From positions 8,789,552 through 8,853,551 of the forward strand of contig NC_052478.1 of assembly GCF_009730915.1 (NCBI RefSeq): 64,000 nucleotides of DNA. The letters run 5' to 3'. Below, one piece after another: positions 1 through 10,773 of the stretch; position 1 is the stretch's first letter, and the number at the start of each line of letters is the position of its first letter. The translations under genes were made by a program, and so were the position numbers. This stretch comes from Dioscorea cayenensis subsp. rotundata (lineage: Eukaryota; Streptophyta; Magnoliopsida; Dioscoreales; Dioscoreaceae). Below the pieces are notes generated by a model. It was not told where the DNA came from. It did not search any database and saw only the letters and a program-made list of their open reading frames with translations.

Positions 1-843
1 ACTATTCAACATTACATGGAAGTGTTTATTATATTGTATAAGTACTCCTTAATGTCTGCAAGTCATTAAACTCCTGTGTTTCTTGTACATCAAAAAAGGC
101 CTAACCGTGGCCACACTCATTCCGCGATTACTTCATTACATGGTGCTCGATTGTGGTCAACCTCATGACACCGACTACAACATAATTCTTGAACCCCAAA
201 GGCTTGCGACTCAAAGCACCAGCGTCTCGACTCGCGGGGCCTCTTCTTTGAGTGTGGTGGTCAAATTCATATGGGGCAAGATTCATTGTGTGGTTTGTCA
301 TGATCTGGTACTGGGAAGATTGGCCTCCCGTATGTAACCCTATATGATGCAACCGTATAATAATCGTCTACATAATGATGAATGTTTGTATTGGCTTGCA
401 TGATTAGTCACCTACTTTCATCAATTACACCTTCTATCTTCTTATGTACCATGGGGTAAATATGTGTTTCCCAACATTGGCAAGCTTCACGCCGGTTGTG
501 CATTATGTTCGTTAGTTTGTACTTATAATGTTGGGTATGATAATAAACAAGAACCATTGTTAATGGGTATGATTATAAAACTACGTACATATAAATAGTT
601 AAGCATGATGATAAACATTTAAAGACGATAATAAGCACTTAAGCATGATAATAAACACCTAAGCCAGGTAATAAGCACTTAAGCATGATAATAAACATTT
701 AAACATGATAATAAACACTTTGGGATGGATAATAAGCACTTAGTACGGATGCTAAATAGGTAAGGGCTGATAATAAACATGAGCACATGATTAATAAACA
801 CTTTAAGGCTGACACTAAACACGTAACCTACATGCTAATTACT
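1..843. repeat. Gene-free left edge with degenerate AAGTGTTTATTATC-like array
   Basis: I see no gene in 1-540; the short open frames on both strands there resemble nothing I know. From about 540 to 835 the + strand repeats short units of the form GATAATAAACACTTAAGCAT about every 20-22 bases with drift (for example near 610, 645, 680, 705, 735, 770 and 800). On the minus strand this lies directly downstream of the MULE transposase remnant, so it is probably the intron or tail of that element. Confidence 0.5.
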
Positions 844-2320
844 TCAGTATAAACCTATTCGATTATCATCGGTTTTATTATCGACAATAGCGAATGTTAA
901 ATGGAATAATCTTTCATTGTCTTCCTTGATGGTTGCACCCAACAAGATACCACTATATTTGCCTAGCAAATGCATCCCATCTAAAAATAACATGGGTTTG
1001 CAACCCCGCTTGAAACTATCCAATGAAGCTCGGAAACAGAAAAAAACCACTCTGAAACTGATAAGCGTCACTATTAATGATAATATTGCTACTTGGATTT
1101 GTTTCATCAACCTTACTTGCATACCATATCAACAGATAGTGGCTTGCTACATAACTTCCGTGTATAATTCCCCTTGCCACCTCTTTACCCAGCAAGGCTT
1201 GTTTGTACGACAGACAAACACCATGATCCTGCAATATATCTTATTGTATATCCACTGCTCGGTACAGAAGATGATCCCTTAATTTCTTCATCACTTGCCC
1301 GCTAACCCATTTCTTTGAAACTCTAGGGTGTGATCATGTGGCGATACTCCCGCCACATGTGTGATCTTCTTCTGGTGTTTTTATTCTAAACGTGGGGAGG
1401 GTACCATCTTTTGAGGCATGAATATGCCATTGACATCCATCAGTGGCACATGCAACAATAGCCATATTGCGGTCATTTTTATGAACCGGAAGTTGAAATT
1501 GTGTTTGATAACAATGTCCAACAGTGAATTCTTGAAATCATTGGCATCTTAGAAATGTTGCCCGACGGTGAGAATGTCACCTTCTGTATCTCGATAGAAT
1601 GTGGATAATGTCAATCCTTTATTTACCCCAGCCCGGGTTTCTGACAATCGGTTAGATGAAGCATGTTGTGATAATAATAGCCCCTTACCAAACTGATAAT
1701 AAATAAATACTTAGTGCAATAAATAAATAGTTAAGGCGGATAAATAAATACTTTCATAAAGAAACTAAACACTTTCATGTCAAAAATAAACACTTCCTTG
1801 CAATAAATAAACACTTACCGCAAACGAATAACAGAAACAAATCAAATCACTATCAACGAAAACTAATGCCATGACGCAGTCATTGACTAAAGTAATGGTC
1901 ATCATGTGCAGAACATTAATATACAACTATAATGCATCAAGCAATGTGGGTGTGAGAGAGTAACCAAGCAAAATGCTACAAATGATATGATATGATATGA
2001 TATTTACAGCATGTTTGATGTGCCAGAGGTGCCCTTTGATGTTTCATGCCCCACCTCTATGAACATATCAACCAAAGTCTTGCTGAATATTTGGTGAATA
2101 TTGCACATTCTCTAGAATTCATCTTCTATTGTGAACTCAGTGTCTTCTGTTCGTTTGGAATGACATACTTTACCTGTGGTTCTAGACCGCAGTATGTGCA
2201 AATGTTCTTCAATACAGCTTCCCAGATAATCAGTTCAGTAAAGTCCAGCACATAGACCTACTTGTTGTACTTTACAACACTGTAAAACATTTTTCATTTC
2301 GAGCCTGCAACATCAAAATA
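844..2320 (-). pseudogene. Broken MULE (MuDR-type) transposase
   Basis: This is a remnant of a Mutator-like transposase read on the minus strand. From high to low coordinates I see a PB1-like N-terminal stretch (about 2270-2110, with ICTYCGLEPQVKYVIP), a non-coding repeat-filled gap (about 1890-1690), a MuDR DNA-binding segment with DGCQWHIHAS and a following HTC (about 1460-1340), and a linker with LSYKQALLGKE (about 1200). It ends at the start of the catalytic domain, with FLDGMHLLGKYSG (about 1000). It is clearly dead: an in-frame TGA lies near 1340, other stops and frame changes occur, and the frame stops at 844 before the second and third catalytic acidic residues and the SWIM finger. 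I found no terminal repeats, so element ends are unknown. Confidence 0.8.
1690..1815. repeat. AATAAATAAATACTT-type short repeat inside the MULE remnant
   Basis: Units like AATAAATAAACACTT recur about six times with spacers of roughly 10 bases. The motif resembles the array at 540-835 on the other side of the transposase exon. It falls where an intron between the PB1-like and DNA-binding parts would be. Confidence 0.55.
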
Positions 2321-2798
2321 AGGGTTAGGTTGGGAACCCATGCAAGTCAGACGTAAACTCCACCACAGTAACCTACACCTTGATGTTGGATTTCTTCCAA
2401 ATGGTACCGTAGCCGTTAGGCAGAAGCTCCACCAAACTGGAAGCTCTCCACATATGAGGGAAATTAGGTAAGATGATGAAGAGAGGACTAGTTATGCTTC
2501 ATTAGAAGCTCCACAAAAAAAATAAGAAAAACAAGGAAATTATCCACATGAAGAAGAACTACTATCATATGAAGAACAAGGAGGAAAAGAGAACTCCAGT
2601 GCTCAGTGGCTTCACCAAGAAGACAAATGGTGAAAATAGGTCCTCTCTGCACATTGAAAAGAAAGGGTTTTCATAATTTGAGATTGCAAAGGAGCAATCT
2701 TGGCATTTCTCAAAAATCCTCACGTCCATGACTAACGGAGGGAGATAAGAGAGACTAAAAGATGATACTTTGAAAAAAGAAGGACTGCAGAGGAATGT
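2321..2798. other. Gene-free stretch
   Basis: I see no convincing coding or RNA gene. The sequence is purine-rich (repeated GAAGAAC and AAGGAG words) and runs into the 8-bp target-site duplication of the next element. Confidence 0.5.
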
Positions 2799-2806
2799 GT
2801 TTTGTC

Positions 2807-3558
2807 CAATGTTTTAATAACCGGACCGGTTGTCGAACCGGTTAGGCAACCGGTTCCGGTTCAACCGGATTTAATTTTTTCAAATAAATAAATATTTAAA
2901 ATTTAAGAAAACATTAAAAATAAGTAAAAAAATAATTTCAATAATAAAGGAAAAATAATAAAAAAGATACAAAATTACATATTGAAAATTTAAATTACCT
3001 TTATAAAGTCATAAAGTTTTAACTTTACATAAAATTAAAAATTTTAAAATACAAATATACAAGGATACAACTATACAACAAATATTGAAAAATAAAAAAT
3101 TAAATAAAATATAAATCTACAAGTATACAACAACAATAATGATTAAAAAATTAAAACCAAATCATTCAAATATTTGGTTTAACACTTTAACTTTAATGAT
3201 TTTAATTATTGATTAGTGTAAAATTATAAGTTAATCATAATAAATTAATGATAATAAATTATAATATATTAATATTTTTATGCATCTTATTTTTAATTTT
3301 TTTTGACTTTTTTGTCTTTTTAAATTTTGGATGGAGTTAATGAGTTTATTAACTTGATATAAGTTTTTAATTATTAAATAAATTAATTAATTAAATAAAT
3401 TAAATCAATAAATTAACCGGTCCGGTCCAACCGGTTCACTGGTTGAACCGGCCGGTCCGGTTCTTTTGTAGTTTATATCACTAATCGGACCGGTTTACCG
3501 GCCGGTTCCCGATTGAACCGGTTGAACCGGACGGTCCGGTCCGGTTTTTAAATCATTG
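2807..3558. mobile_element. Non-autonomous hAT element (752 bp) with ACCGG-rich ends
   Basis: The ends are imperfect inverted repeats of about 23 bases: CAATGTTTTAATAACCGGAC on the left pairs with CATTG preceded by CCGGTTTTTAAAT on the right. The element is flanked on both sides by the identical 8-bp sequence GTTTTGTC (2799-2806 and 3559-3566), the TSD length of hAT transposons. Both ends carry clustered ACCGGT, CCGGTT and GGACCGG words (2820-2870 and 3415-3547), while the middle is very AT-rich and non-coding. It has no transposase and would need one in trans. The hAT at 45537-50174 has the same type of ends. Confidence 0.9.
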
Positions 3559-3566
3559 GTTTTGTC

Positions 3567-4034
3567 AGAGGGTATGTTCTGCCATTTTGAAACGTACAAG
3601 GACCAATAAATAATTTACCCTAAAAAATTCATAATTTTAAAAGTATATATATACACTGCAGATACTCTAGAAAATATATTTGGATCCAAGAATATATACA
3701 TATATATAATTAAGATGCTCTAGAAAATATATTTTGATTCAGGACTTATATATATATATATATATATATTTCCTTGAATGACAAAAATATATATATCCTT
3801 AAATTACACTAATATATCATCAATCACTTTGAACAAAAATATTAAAAATAAATATTTTCATAGAATTTAAGTAGCCGACGGTTTCATCGTATTGTTTTTT
3901 TTTTTTAAAAAAAAAAAGACAATAATCATCTGTCTCTTTGGCGGGTGAGTGTGGGTTGCAATATCGCGTGTGAGTTAATTGTTTCAAAGAAGATTAAAAT
4001 CTGCACCACTCCGCGAGTTAGATGAAATACCTAT
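3567..4034. other. AT-rich gene-free stretch with TA microsatellites
   Basis: No gene is visible. The phrase CTCTAGAAAATATATTT occurs twice (about 3666 and 3718), so about 55 bases are locally duplicated. A (TA)n run lies at about 3749-3768, and poly-T next to poly-A lies at 3895-3918. Confidence 0.5.
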
Positions 4035-4943
4035 TAGGGGTGAGCAAAACTGGGTACCTGATCAGGTTTTAAAAATCCGACCGGGTAACTGGTTTTTCGG
4101 ATCGATAAAAACTCGACCCGTATCTGACCCGGTTTAAATTGGGTACCGGAAATCAGGTATCCGGTTTAAACCAGATCGGATATCTGGCAACCGGATCTGA
4201 ATTTAAGTTTTATCAATTCCATAGATTTGTTTTATATAACAACATTATATAAAAAACAAATATGAAAAACTTTCAAGTAAGCATTAAAATCTTATATTAT
4301 TCTCCACATAACAAAAGTCATAATAAAAAAAAAATAAAGAATTTTATCAATTTTTGGTATTACAAAAATCTTCACAAGCATCAAATGTCTCATCTATAAT
4401 AATCATTAGTTGTTAGAGAGAAGAGATTTGAATAGAGGCTAGAGAAAAAAAGGTTGTTACAGCCATTGGGGAATAGGAGGCAAGGATTTGAAATTTTTAT
4501 TTTTATTTTTAACCCCTGTAAAAATTTAAATATATATATATATATATATATATGCATGTATATATGAGTATATAGCTCTTTAAGTTATTTGATAGGCATT
4601 TAATTATTTTTTATTATCTTTAACCCTTATAAAATTTAAATTTATTAATGTATATATATAACTCTTAAAAGTTGAGACGTGGGATTTGAATTTTTTCATT
4701 TTTACTTTTTATAACATATAAAATTTAAAATTATTATTATATATAATATAATAAAAATTAAAAACCAGATCGAATTTGGATATCTGATTTTTAATTTCTC
4801 GCCCCTATCCGACCTGGTTTTCATCTAAAAAAATTCAGATCGAGTACTCGACCATTTTTTTCAAATGAGATACTCAAAAAAATTAGGGTCAAAAAATTGG
4901 ATATAGGATCAGATCATCATCCGGATTTTTTTACCCACCCACT
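4035..4943. mobile_element. hAT-like MITE, TAGGGGTGAGC family, copy 1
   Basis: The left end is TAGGGGTGAGCAAAAC. The right end, TTTTTTTACCCACCCACT, is a decayed form of TTTTTTTGCTCACCCCTA. Internal DNA next to both ends has CCGGTTTAAACC, GGATCGG and GGGTACC words, and the centre is AT-rich with a TA microsatellite. It is clearly related to the copy at 8369-9251, which gives the expected end structure. No matching TSD is left, so the copy is old. It has no coding capacity and lies about 1 kb upstream of the bHLH start. Confidence 0.7.
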
Positions 4944-5908
4944 TGAACCCAGTGGTTTTGGTAAAAGTGAGTTTGGTGTATTTTTTTTCACAAAATTCCA
5001 ATAAAAAAGGCCTAAATTTTTTTATTGAAATAAAAAAAAAATCTTTACTTGTGAAAGGCCAAAAACAAGAAACCATTGGAAACCTCGAGATTGGTGATAC
5101 TAATTGATGATTGGCGCTCAGCCGTAGGATGGTTGACTGACGAGTGGGTTGGGTGGCAACCTTCCACGTTTCTATAATTCAACCGTACATTTGTCGAACG
5201 GCTGAAATCGAGAACACGAATCTCAAATGATGACGTTGACAGTAGTCACGGGTGAAAGGACAAGCTCCGATTGGCATCACGCACGGGCTTCTCGTTACTC
5301 TGTGACGCAATTAGCCCCCTCTTTTCAACAAATTACGTAAACTGCACCAAATAACCATCTAGCCAATGAAAACGCAACACGTAGCTGGAATATGTTAACA
5401 TAGTTGAATCAAAAGTTTTTTCGTAAATAAGTCTCAAATCGAGGGGCGAAGGCGTCAGCGGGCATTTATAAATGGCGGGGTGGGATTGAACGAGATGATG
5501 CAGCTCGCGAGTTTCAGTTCTTTGATTTCAGTGATTCAAAGAGACCAAGTTAAAAGAGAAGAAAAAACGAGCTTGAGAATCATCAATGGCGAGGTGTTCG
5601 TGTGTGTTGGATGGATTTTGAGAAGGAGGTGGTGAGAGGAAGTGGAATTCATGGCTTTTTATTTTATTGTTATTATTATTTTATTTATTTTTTTTGTGAA
5701 TTTGTGATTGAATTTTGCGGTTTTTTAATGTGATTTCTAGGGTTTGAGATGGAGGCGGAGTTGTGAGTTAAGGGATTTGGATCATGGAATTGCGTTTCTT
5801 GAGCTGCGTTAATGGCGGGTTTGTGAGAAAACAATTTGGTTTTTTTGTAAGTTTTGAGCTGAGAATGGATTATTAGAAGTTGGGGTTTGGTGAATTATTT
5901 CTTGAGAT
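4944..5908 (+). promoter_or_regulatory. Promoter and 5' leader of the bHLH gene
   Basis: A TATA-like TTTATAAATGG lies at about 5465-5475, about 20 bases after a GC-richer stretch. A CCAAT-type CCAATGAAAAC lies near 5372, and a TGACG-type site (ATGATGACGTTGAC, about 5228) is the kind bound by bZIP factors. Transcription probably begins around 5495-5510, which leaves a leader of about 470 bases. The leader holds at least one short upstream ATG frame (ATGGCGAGGTG near 5586) and may contain an intron. These are sequence matches only. Confidence 0.45.
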
Positions 5909-5977
5909 TTGGATTGTGATCTTTGTCCCTTGTCGAGGGATCGCAATCTCATATTCAGCTCCAAATCCAGCCTCCAG

Positions 5978-7584
5978 ATGAGTTCCGGGCCTCCCGGCGA
6001 ACTCCTCCGGTACCGGTCGGCACCAAGCTCGAGCCTTGGCGAGGTATGCGATGACTTTCATGCTGCCGACCACGCCTCCAGCCCTGAATCCATGCTTGCC
6101 CGCTTCCTCTCTGATTTGCACACTCCTCTGCCTACTTCCCCTGCGCCGCTTCCCACTTGCCGTCCGATGGAGCACGTTGGCACCCTCGAGCCCTGCTCCA
6201 ATCTTGCCAGACACAGTAGCTCTCCAGCGGAGTTCTTCTCTCACTCAAACGTAGACAATGGTATTAACTCTTTCTTTCTATCTCTCTTTAGGTTTGGGAT
6301 GAAGCACTTGTTTGAAAGAATAGGATTTGGCTTCAATTAATGGCTGAGGTTGATCTAATTTTTTTATTTATGGAAATTTACTAGTTGAATAATTTAAGTG
6401 AGCATTTAACATGATTTTGTAGGATTAGAAATAATCTTGTCTTGAATTTGATGCCAGTTTTTTCCCATTGAGTTTTGTAGGTTTTGGTGTGATGAGAAGC
6501 ATTGGTGGTGTTAGAAATGGGAATGACACCATGGGTGAAGCTGGATTGCAGCAAAGCAGGATAAATCAGCAGATAAGCTTCTCGTCGAGGCAAAGTTCTA
6601 TAATGTCTCAGATATCAGAAATCGGGAGCGAATGCCGGGCCGGTGGCAGCCCTGAGGAGAGTAACTTAAGAAGCAGCAATGGGAATGCTGGCTGTTATAT
6701 CTCCGGGCATTCCCCTGGTTCTTTCGATGAATCTTCAATGCTGTCCAATAACTTCTTGGCTTTCAAGAGAGATTTAAAGCAAGCAGAGCCTCAGGTATTT
6801 CTGTTGAATTTTTCTGTTGTCTGTGATTATCAAAGTTTTCATTCATGCATTTATTGATGGTTTTTTTGGGCAGAGCCGTGGTCTGACACATCAATTTAGT
6901 TTGCCAAAGACTTCATCAGAAATGGCTGCCATAGAAAAATTGTTACAATTCCAAGGTTCGGTTCCATTTAAGGTTCGAGCTAAGAGAGGGTGCGCTACTC
7001 ACCCTCGAAGTATTGCAGAGAGGGTAAGCTTTTCAATTTGTCATTCACTGCCAACTTGAATCAAAGATTAGTTGATTGGAATGCCATTGGTTATTATCCT
7101 GTTGATAAAGAGCCAAACCAAGAATTCTTTATCATTAAAAATCATAGAGCTGTCTTAATTAGTTGATCTTTCATTCTTCCTCATAAAATTACTCTTCTGA
7201 ACTATTTCAGGTAAGGAGAACTCGGATTAGTGAAAGGATGAGAAAGTTACAAGTGCTGGTTCCTAACATGGAGAAGGTATCAATACTCTGCTCAATGTAA
7301 CAGTAAATCATCTATCAGTCACTAGAATTCCTTATGTATGTTTACTTTCTCTCCAGCAAACCAACACTGCAGAGATGCTAGATTTTGCAGTTGAATACAT
7401 AAAGAATCTTCAGAAACAGGTCAAGGTACGCATTCTCTCAACTTCCCACGCTTATGTAAAAATGTCTCCCTTGGTCTATCAATATAAATGAGATTGCCAC
7501 CTCTTTTAGATGCTATTGGATAATCAATCCTGCTGCACCTGTGCTTCAATCAAACAAAAATCTCATCCAAATCAATCGGCTTAA
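5978..7584 (+). CDS. bHLH transcription factor, FBH/AKS (bHLH122/130-like) type
   Basis: Six exons join in frame: 5978-6260, 6481-6794, 6874-7023, 7211-7276, 7357-7425 and 7510-7584, giving 318 residues. The C-terminal third is a class IX bHLH domain: KVRAKRGCATHPRSIAER, then RRTRISERMRKLQ, LVPNMEK and QTNTAEMLDFAVEYIKNL. It includes the H..E..R residues expected for E-box contact. The N-terminus has LLRYRSAPSS and RHSSSPAEFF, short serine motifs typical of this family, which in Arabidopsis comprises FLOWERING BHLH and ABA-responsive kinase substrate proteins (nuclear activators of CONSTANS or of guard-cell K+ channel genes). The ending DNQSCCTC also fits the family. I chose the ATG at 5978 because the homologous region starts there; an in-frame ATG at 5909 would add 23 residues. 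Which paralog it is cannot be told. Confidence 0.93.
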
Positions 7585-8040
7585 ACTTCTGTGATGCATG
7601 GAGGCCCCTGTTGAAGGTATAATAAACCAAAAGATTGTCAATGATAGCAATGTTAGAATTTATGGAAGTTCTCAGCTCCAATACATAACTGCAGAAATAA
7701 ATAGTGTCACTGTTTGTAATTTTACTGAAATTGAATAGAAAGTGAGAAGATCGGCCCAACCGTATCGAATAACTCTTATTGGGTGCTTGCCAATCAGAAT
7801 CTGTGACGATATAGATGAGAGATTCTCAATCTTCAGTAAAGGATGAGAGAAAAAGAGAGTGGTGATGGAGACTCTTGTGTAATTTGAGATATTGTAGTGT
7901 ATGTATACCTTTCAATCTTTGCCATTTTTGTGACCACTGTGAAAAGTTCAATAGAGATACTGCACTGGATTTGATAAGAATTGGTCCCCAGTTTCCCACT
8001 TTGAATGGACTGCACTACAACAGGCATCTTCTTCTCCATT
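7585..8040 (+). other. 3' flank of the bHLH gene
   Basis: This stretch follows the TAA at 7582-7584 and probably includes the 3' UTR. I see no second gene; open frames on the minus strand have no recognisable content. Confidence 0.5.
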
Positions 8041-8221
8041 GATGAAGTTATTCTCAGATAAATAATAGTATAAAGCCGATGAGATAAATAACAATCGGTT
8101 AAAATGAGCTTATCTGACATGATCTCAATTTGATCTTGTATTTCTAAGTTATTTAGTTCTTTGTGAGTTCATGCTATAAAGCTGTTTTAGGTTGCTTATC
8201 GCATTCTAATTGTACTATAAG
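8041..8221. repeat. ~180-bp direct repeat, left copy
   Basis: The stretch from GATGAAGTTATT to TGTACTATAA matches 11541-11719 at roughly 88 percent by eye, with both copies on the same strand. Shared phrases include CCGATGAGATAAATAACAAT and AAGTTATTTAGTTCTTTGTG. The similarity stops where the composite insertion begins. Confidence 0.8.
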
Positions 8222-8368
8222 GGTGTGTTTGGATACAAAGTTTGATCCCCAAAGATTGGGGATCAACCCTTGTGGCATATACATGTCCATGTTTGGCCAT
8301 GCACCAAAGGGTATGGGAAGGGGATGAGGAAGGGAATGTACGCCTCTCAAACCCTTCATGCTCATCCC

Positions 8369-9020
8369 TAGGGGTGAGCAAAACCGGATCAGATACCCGG
8401 TTTTTCGGATCGGCAAAAGCTTGACTCGTATCCGACCTGGTTTAAACCGGATACTAAAAATCGGGTACCCGGTTTAAACCGGATCGGATATCGGATATCC
8501 AGATTCAAATTAAGTTTCATCTACTCCATGGATTTTTTTTATATAACAACATCAACATTCATAAAAAAAACAAATATGAGAAACTTGTAACTTATAAAAA
8601 GGATTAAAACCTTACATTATTCTCCCCACAAAAAAATTCAAAAAAATAATAAAGAGTTTCACCGACACAAAGATTTGAAATTTTTTTCCTTTTACTTTTA
8701 ACCCTATAAGAGTTTAAATTTATTAATATGTATATATATATATATATAATAATAATGTAACTATATAAGTAACTCTTTAAGTATTTAAACAAGGGGTTTT
8801 AATTTTTTTTTTTCTACTTACGTCCTTGTAAAATTTTAAATTTATTAATATATATATATATATAATAAATTTAAATTTTATATGGTCTAAAAAGTAAAAA
8901 ATATATATATATATATATCTTAGAGGGTTTTAATGAGGGATTTGGATTTTTTTTTTCTTTTTTACTTTTTAAACCATATAAAATTTAAATTTATTATATC
9001 TAATTATATATCTATATCTA

Positions 9021-9052
<32 letters not shown>

Positions 9053-9251
9053 AATGAATATATTAAAAACCGGATCGGATTCGGATACCCGGTTTTTAAT
9101 TTCTCCCGACCCGTAGCCGATCCGGTTTTCACCTTAAAAATTCGGACCGGGCACCTGACCCTCTTTTTCGGATTGGGTACCCAAAAAATTCAAGTAAAAA
9201 AACCGGATATCGGATCGGATCATCGGATCCGGATTTTTTTGCTCACCCCTA
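8369..9251. mobile_element. hAT-like MITE, TAGGGGTGAGC family, copy 2
   Basis: The termini TAGGGGTGAGCAAAA and TTTTGCTCACCCCTA are perfect inverted repeats of 15 bases. Flanking octamers CTCATCCC (8361-8368) and TTCATCCA (9252-9259) agree at six of eight positions, consistent with an aged 8-bp hAT TSD. Subterminal DNA is full of CCGGTTTAAACCGG and GGATCGGAT words; the centre is AT-rich with several (TA)n runs. It is about 883 bp long, non-coding, and the better-preserved relative of the copy at 4035. Confidence 0.85.
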
Positions 9252-9607
9252 TTCATCCACATCATTCTGGGGGATTAAGCATGTCTTGATAAGGCAATGA
9301 CCTTTTTACTTCTTATAATATTATATTTATTTAAATTTTAATGATTTACATTATTGTTATACATTATATTTATATTGTATTGAATAAAAATTAAGAAATG
9401 ACATGATATATATTGTATTTTTTTAAAATATTAGAATTATTTTTATTTTAGTGATTTAAAAATAATTAAATTTTGACATTTATTTATTTTAAATAAAAAT
9501 AATTAAATTATATTCGTTAATTAAAATGTATAAATTTAAAATTTTATTTAAAAAATAATACATTAATAACTTATTTTAAAAAAATTAATAGAAATTGGAG
9601 CTCTTTA
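9252..9607. other. AT-rich gene-free stretch
   Basis: Very AT-rich, with TTATTTAAAT-type words and no recognisable gene or repeat boundary. Confidence 0.5.
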
Positions 9608-9874
9608 ATAATAAGGGAAAACTACTATTTACCCCTACACTGTTTAAAACTTCCCAAACAACCCCTGTAAGTTTTGAATACCCCGGACAGCACTTCCTTT
9701 ATCATTTCACTTCCTTTTTACCCCTTGTATGTCATTTGGACTGGGTCCATATTGTGAAATTCCATTATTGCCCTTAAAAATGGTGGGAAAAAAACCGCCC
9801 AACCACATCAAGTCTAACATTTTTTACATTTCTTTTTTTTCTGAAACAAACTTTGGAAGACTTTTCACCATGTC

Positions 9875-10207
9875 ATGTCCATGTTTCCTTTTAAAATTAA
9901 ACAGTTTTTTGTTTAAACAGAAATGTTTCTGTTTAAATTTATCAAGTTTCGGTTTAAAATGTTATGTCTCTGTTTAAATTTATCCAGTTTCTGTTTAAAC
10001 AGAAATAATTTTAGTAGTTATTCGGATTCTACGAGCGTATCCGTTCCACCTCAAGGCTACCCTGATGGTTTAGTAGGCCTTCCTTACTCGTTAGATCAAT
10101 TTAAAGTTTTATCATTGCATGTCCGATAACGTTTTGTAGGTGCTAACCATTTAAAAAACTCACTTCACTACCACGAGTGCGGACACAATCGTAGATCTTG
10201 CAAAGAA
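9875..10207. repeat. 333-bp direct repeat, copy 1
   Basis: This matches 10442-10773 nearly end to end on the same strand, from ATGTCCATGTTTCC to GGACACAATCGTAGATCTT. It contains an 18-base perfect palindrome, TTTCTGTTTAAACAGAAA, at 9988-10005, and several half-sites of it. Confidence 0.85.
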
Positions 10208-10441
10208 ACTGTCGTCAACTAAGCATAGAGGACAACTTATATTCGTTACATATGTTTGACACAAACTATCGCATATTATTGTACATTTTGCTCGTTATTT
10301 ATGAAAATCATTTTCATAAATAAACGCAAATTTAAAATAAAACGATGATATTTAAACAGAAACATAGTTGTACAAGTTAATTATTGATTAACTATCCCAG
10401 TTTCCAATTAAAACTTATGTTTTTTCTCAGTTATTCTTGTA

Positions 10442-10773
10442 ATGTCCATGTTTCCGTTTAAAATTATATATTTTTTTGTTTAAACAGAAATGTTTCCGTT
10501 TAAATTTATGAAGTTTCTGTTTAAAATGTCATGTCTCTGTTTAAATTTATCCAGTTTCTGTTTAAACAGAAATGATTTTAGTAGGTATTCGGATTCTACT
10601 AGCGTATCCGTTCCACCTCAGGGCCACCCTAATGGTTTAGTAGGCCTTCCTTCCTCGTTAGATCATTTTGAAGTTTTGTTATTGCATGTCGGACAACGTT
10701 TTGTATCGCTAACCATTTAAAAATTTCACTTCACTACCACGAGTGCGGACACAATCGTAGATCTTACAAAGAA
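10442..10773. repeat. 333-bp direct repeat, copy 2
   Basis: Second copy of the unit at 9875-10207, 567 bases downstream. The palindrome TTTCTGTTTAAACAGAAA is intact at 10555-10572. Short open frames in both copies look alike only because the DNA is duplicated; I do not treat them as genes. Confidence 0.85.

Noticed and set aside
83..352. Overlapping + and - open frames of 74-84 codons at the left edge
   Set aside because: No family features on either strand and no splice context; the adjacent sequence is transposon-like.
5873..6254. Minus-strand and second-frame open frames over bHLH exon 1
   Set aside because: They are shadows of the GC-rich first exon, which splices in phase to a recognisable bHLH domain.
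9923..10720. Two similar short open frames suggesting a small gene family
   Set aside because: The similarity is fully explained by the 333-bp DNA duplication, and the reading frame continues through low-complexity palindromic DNA.
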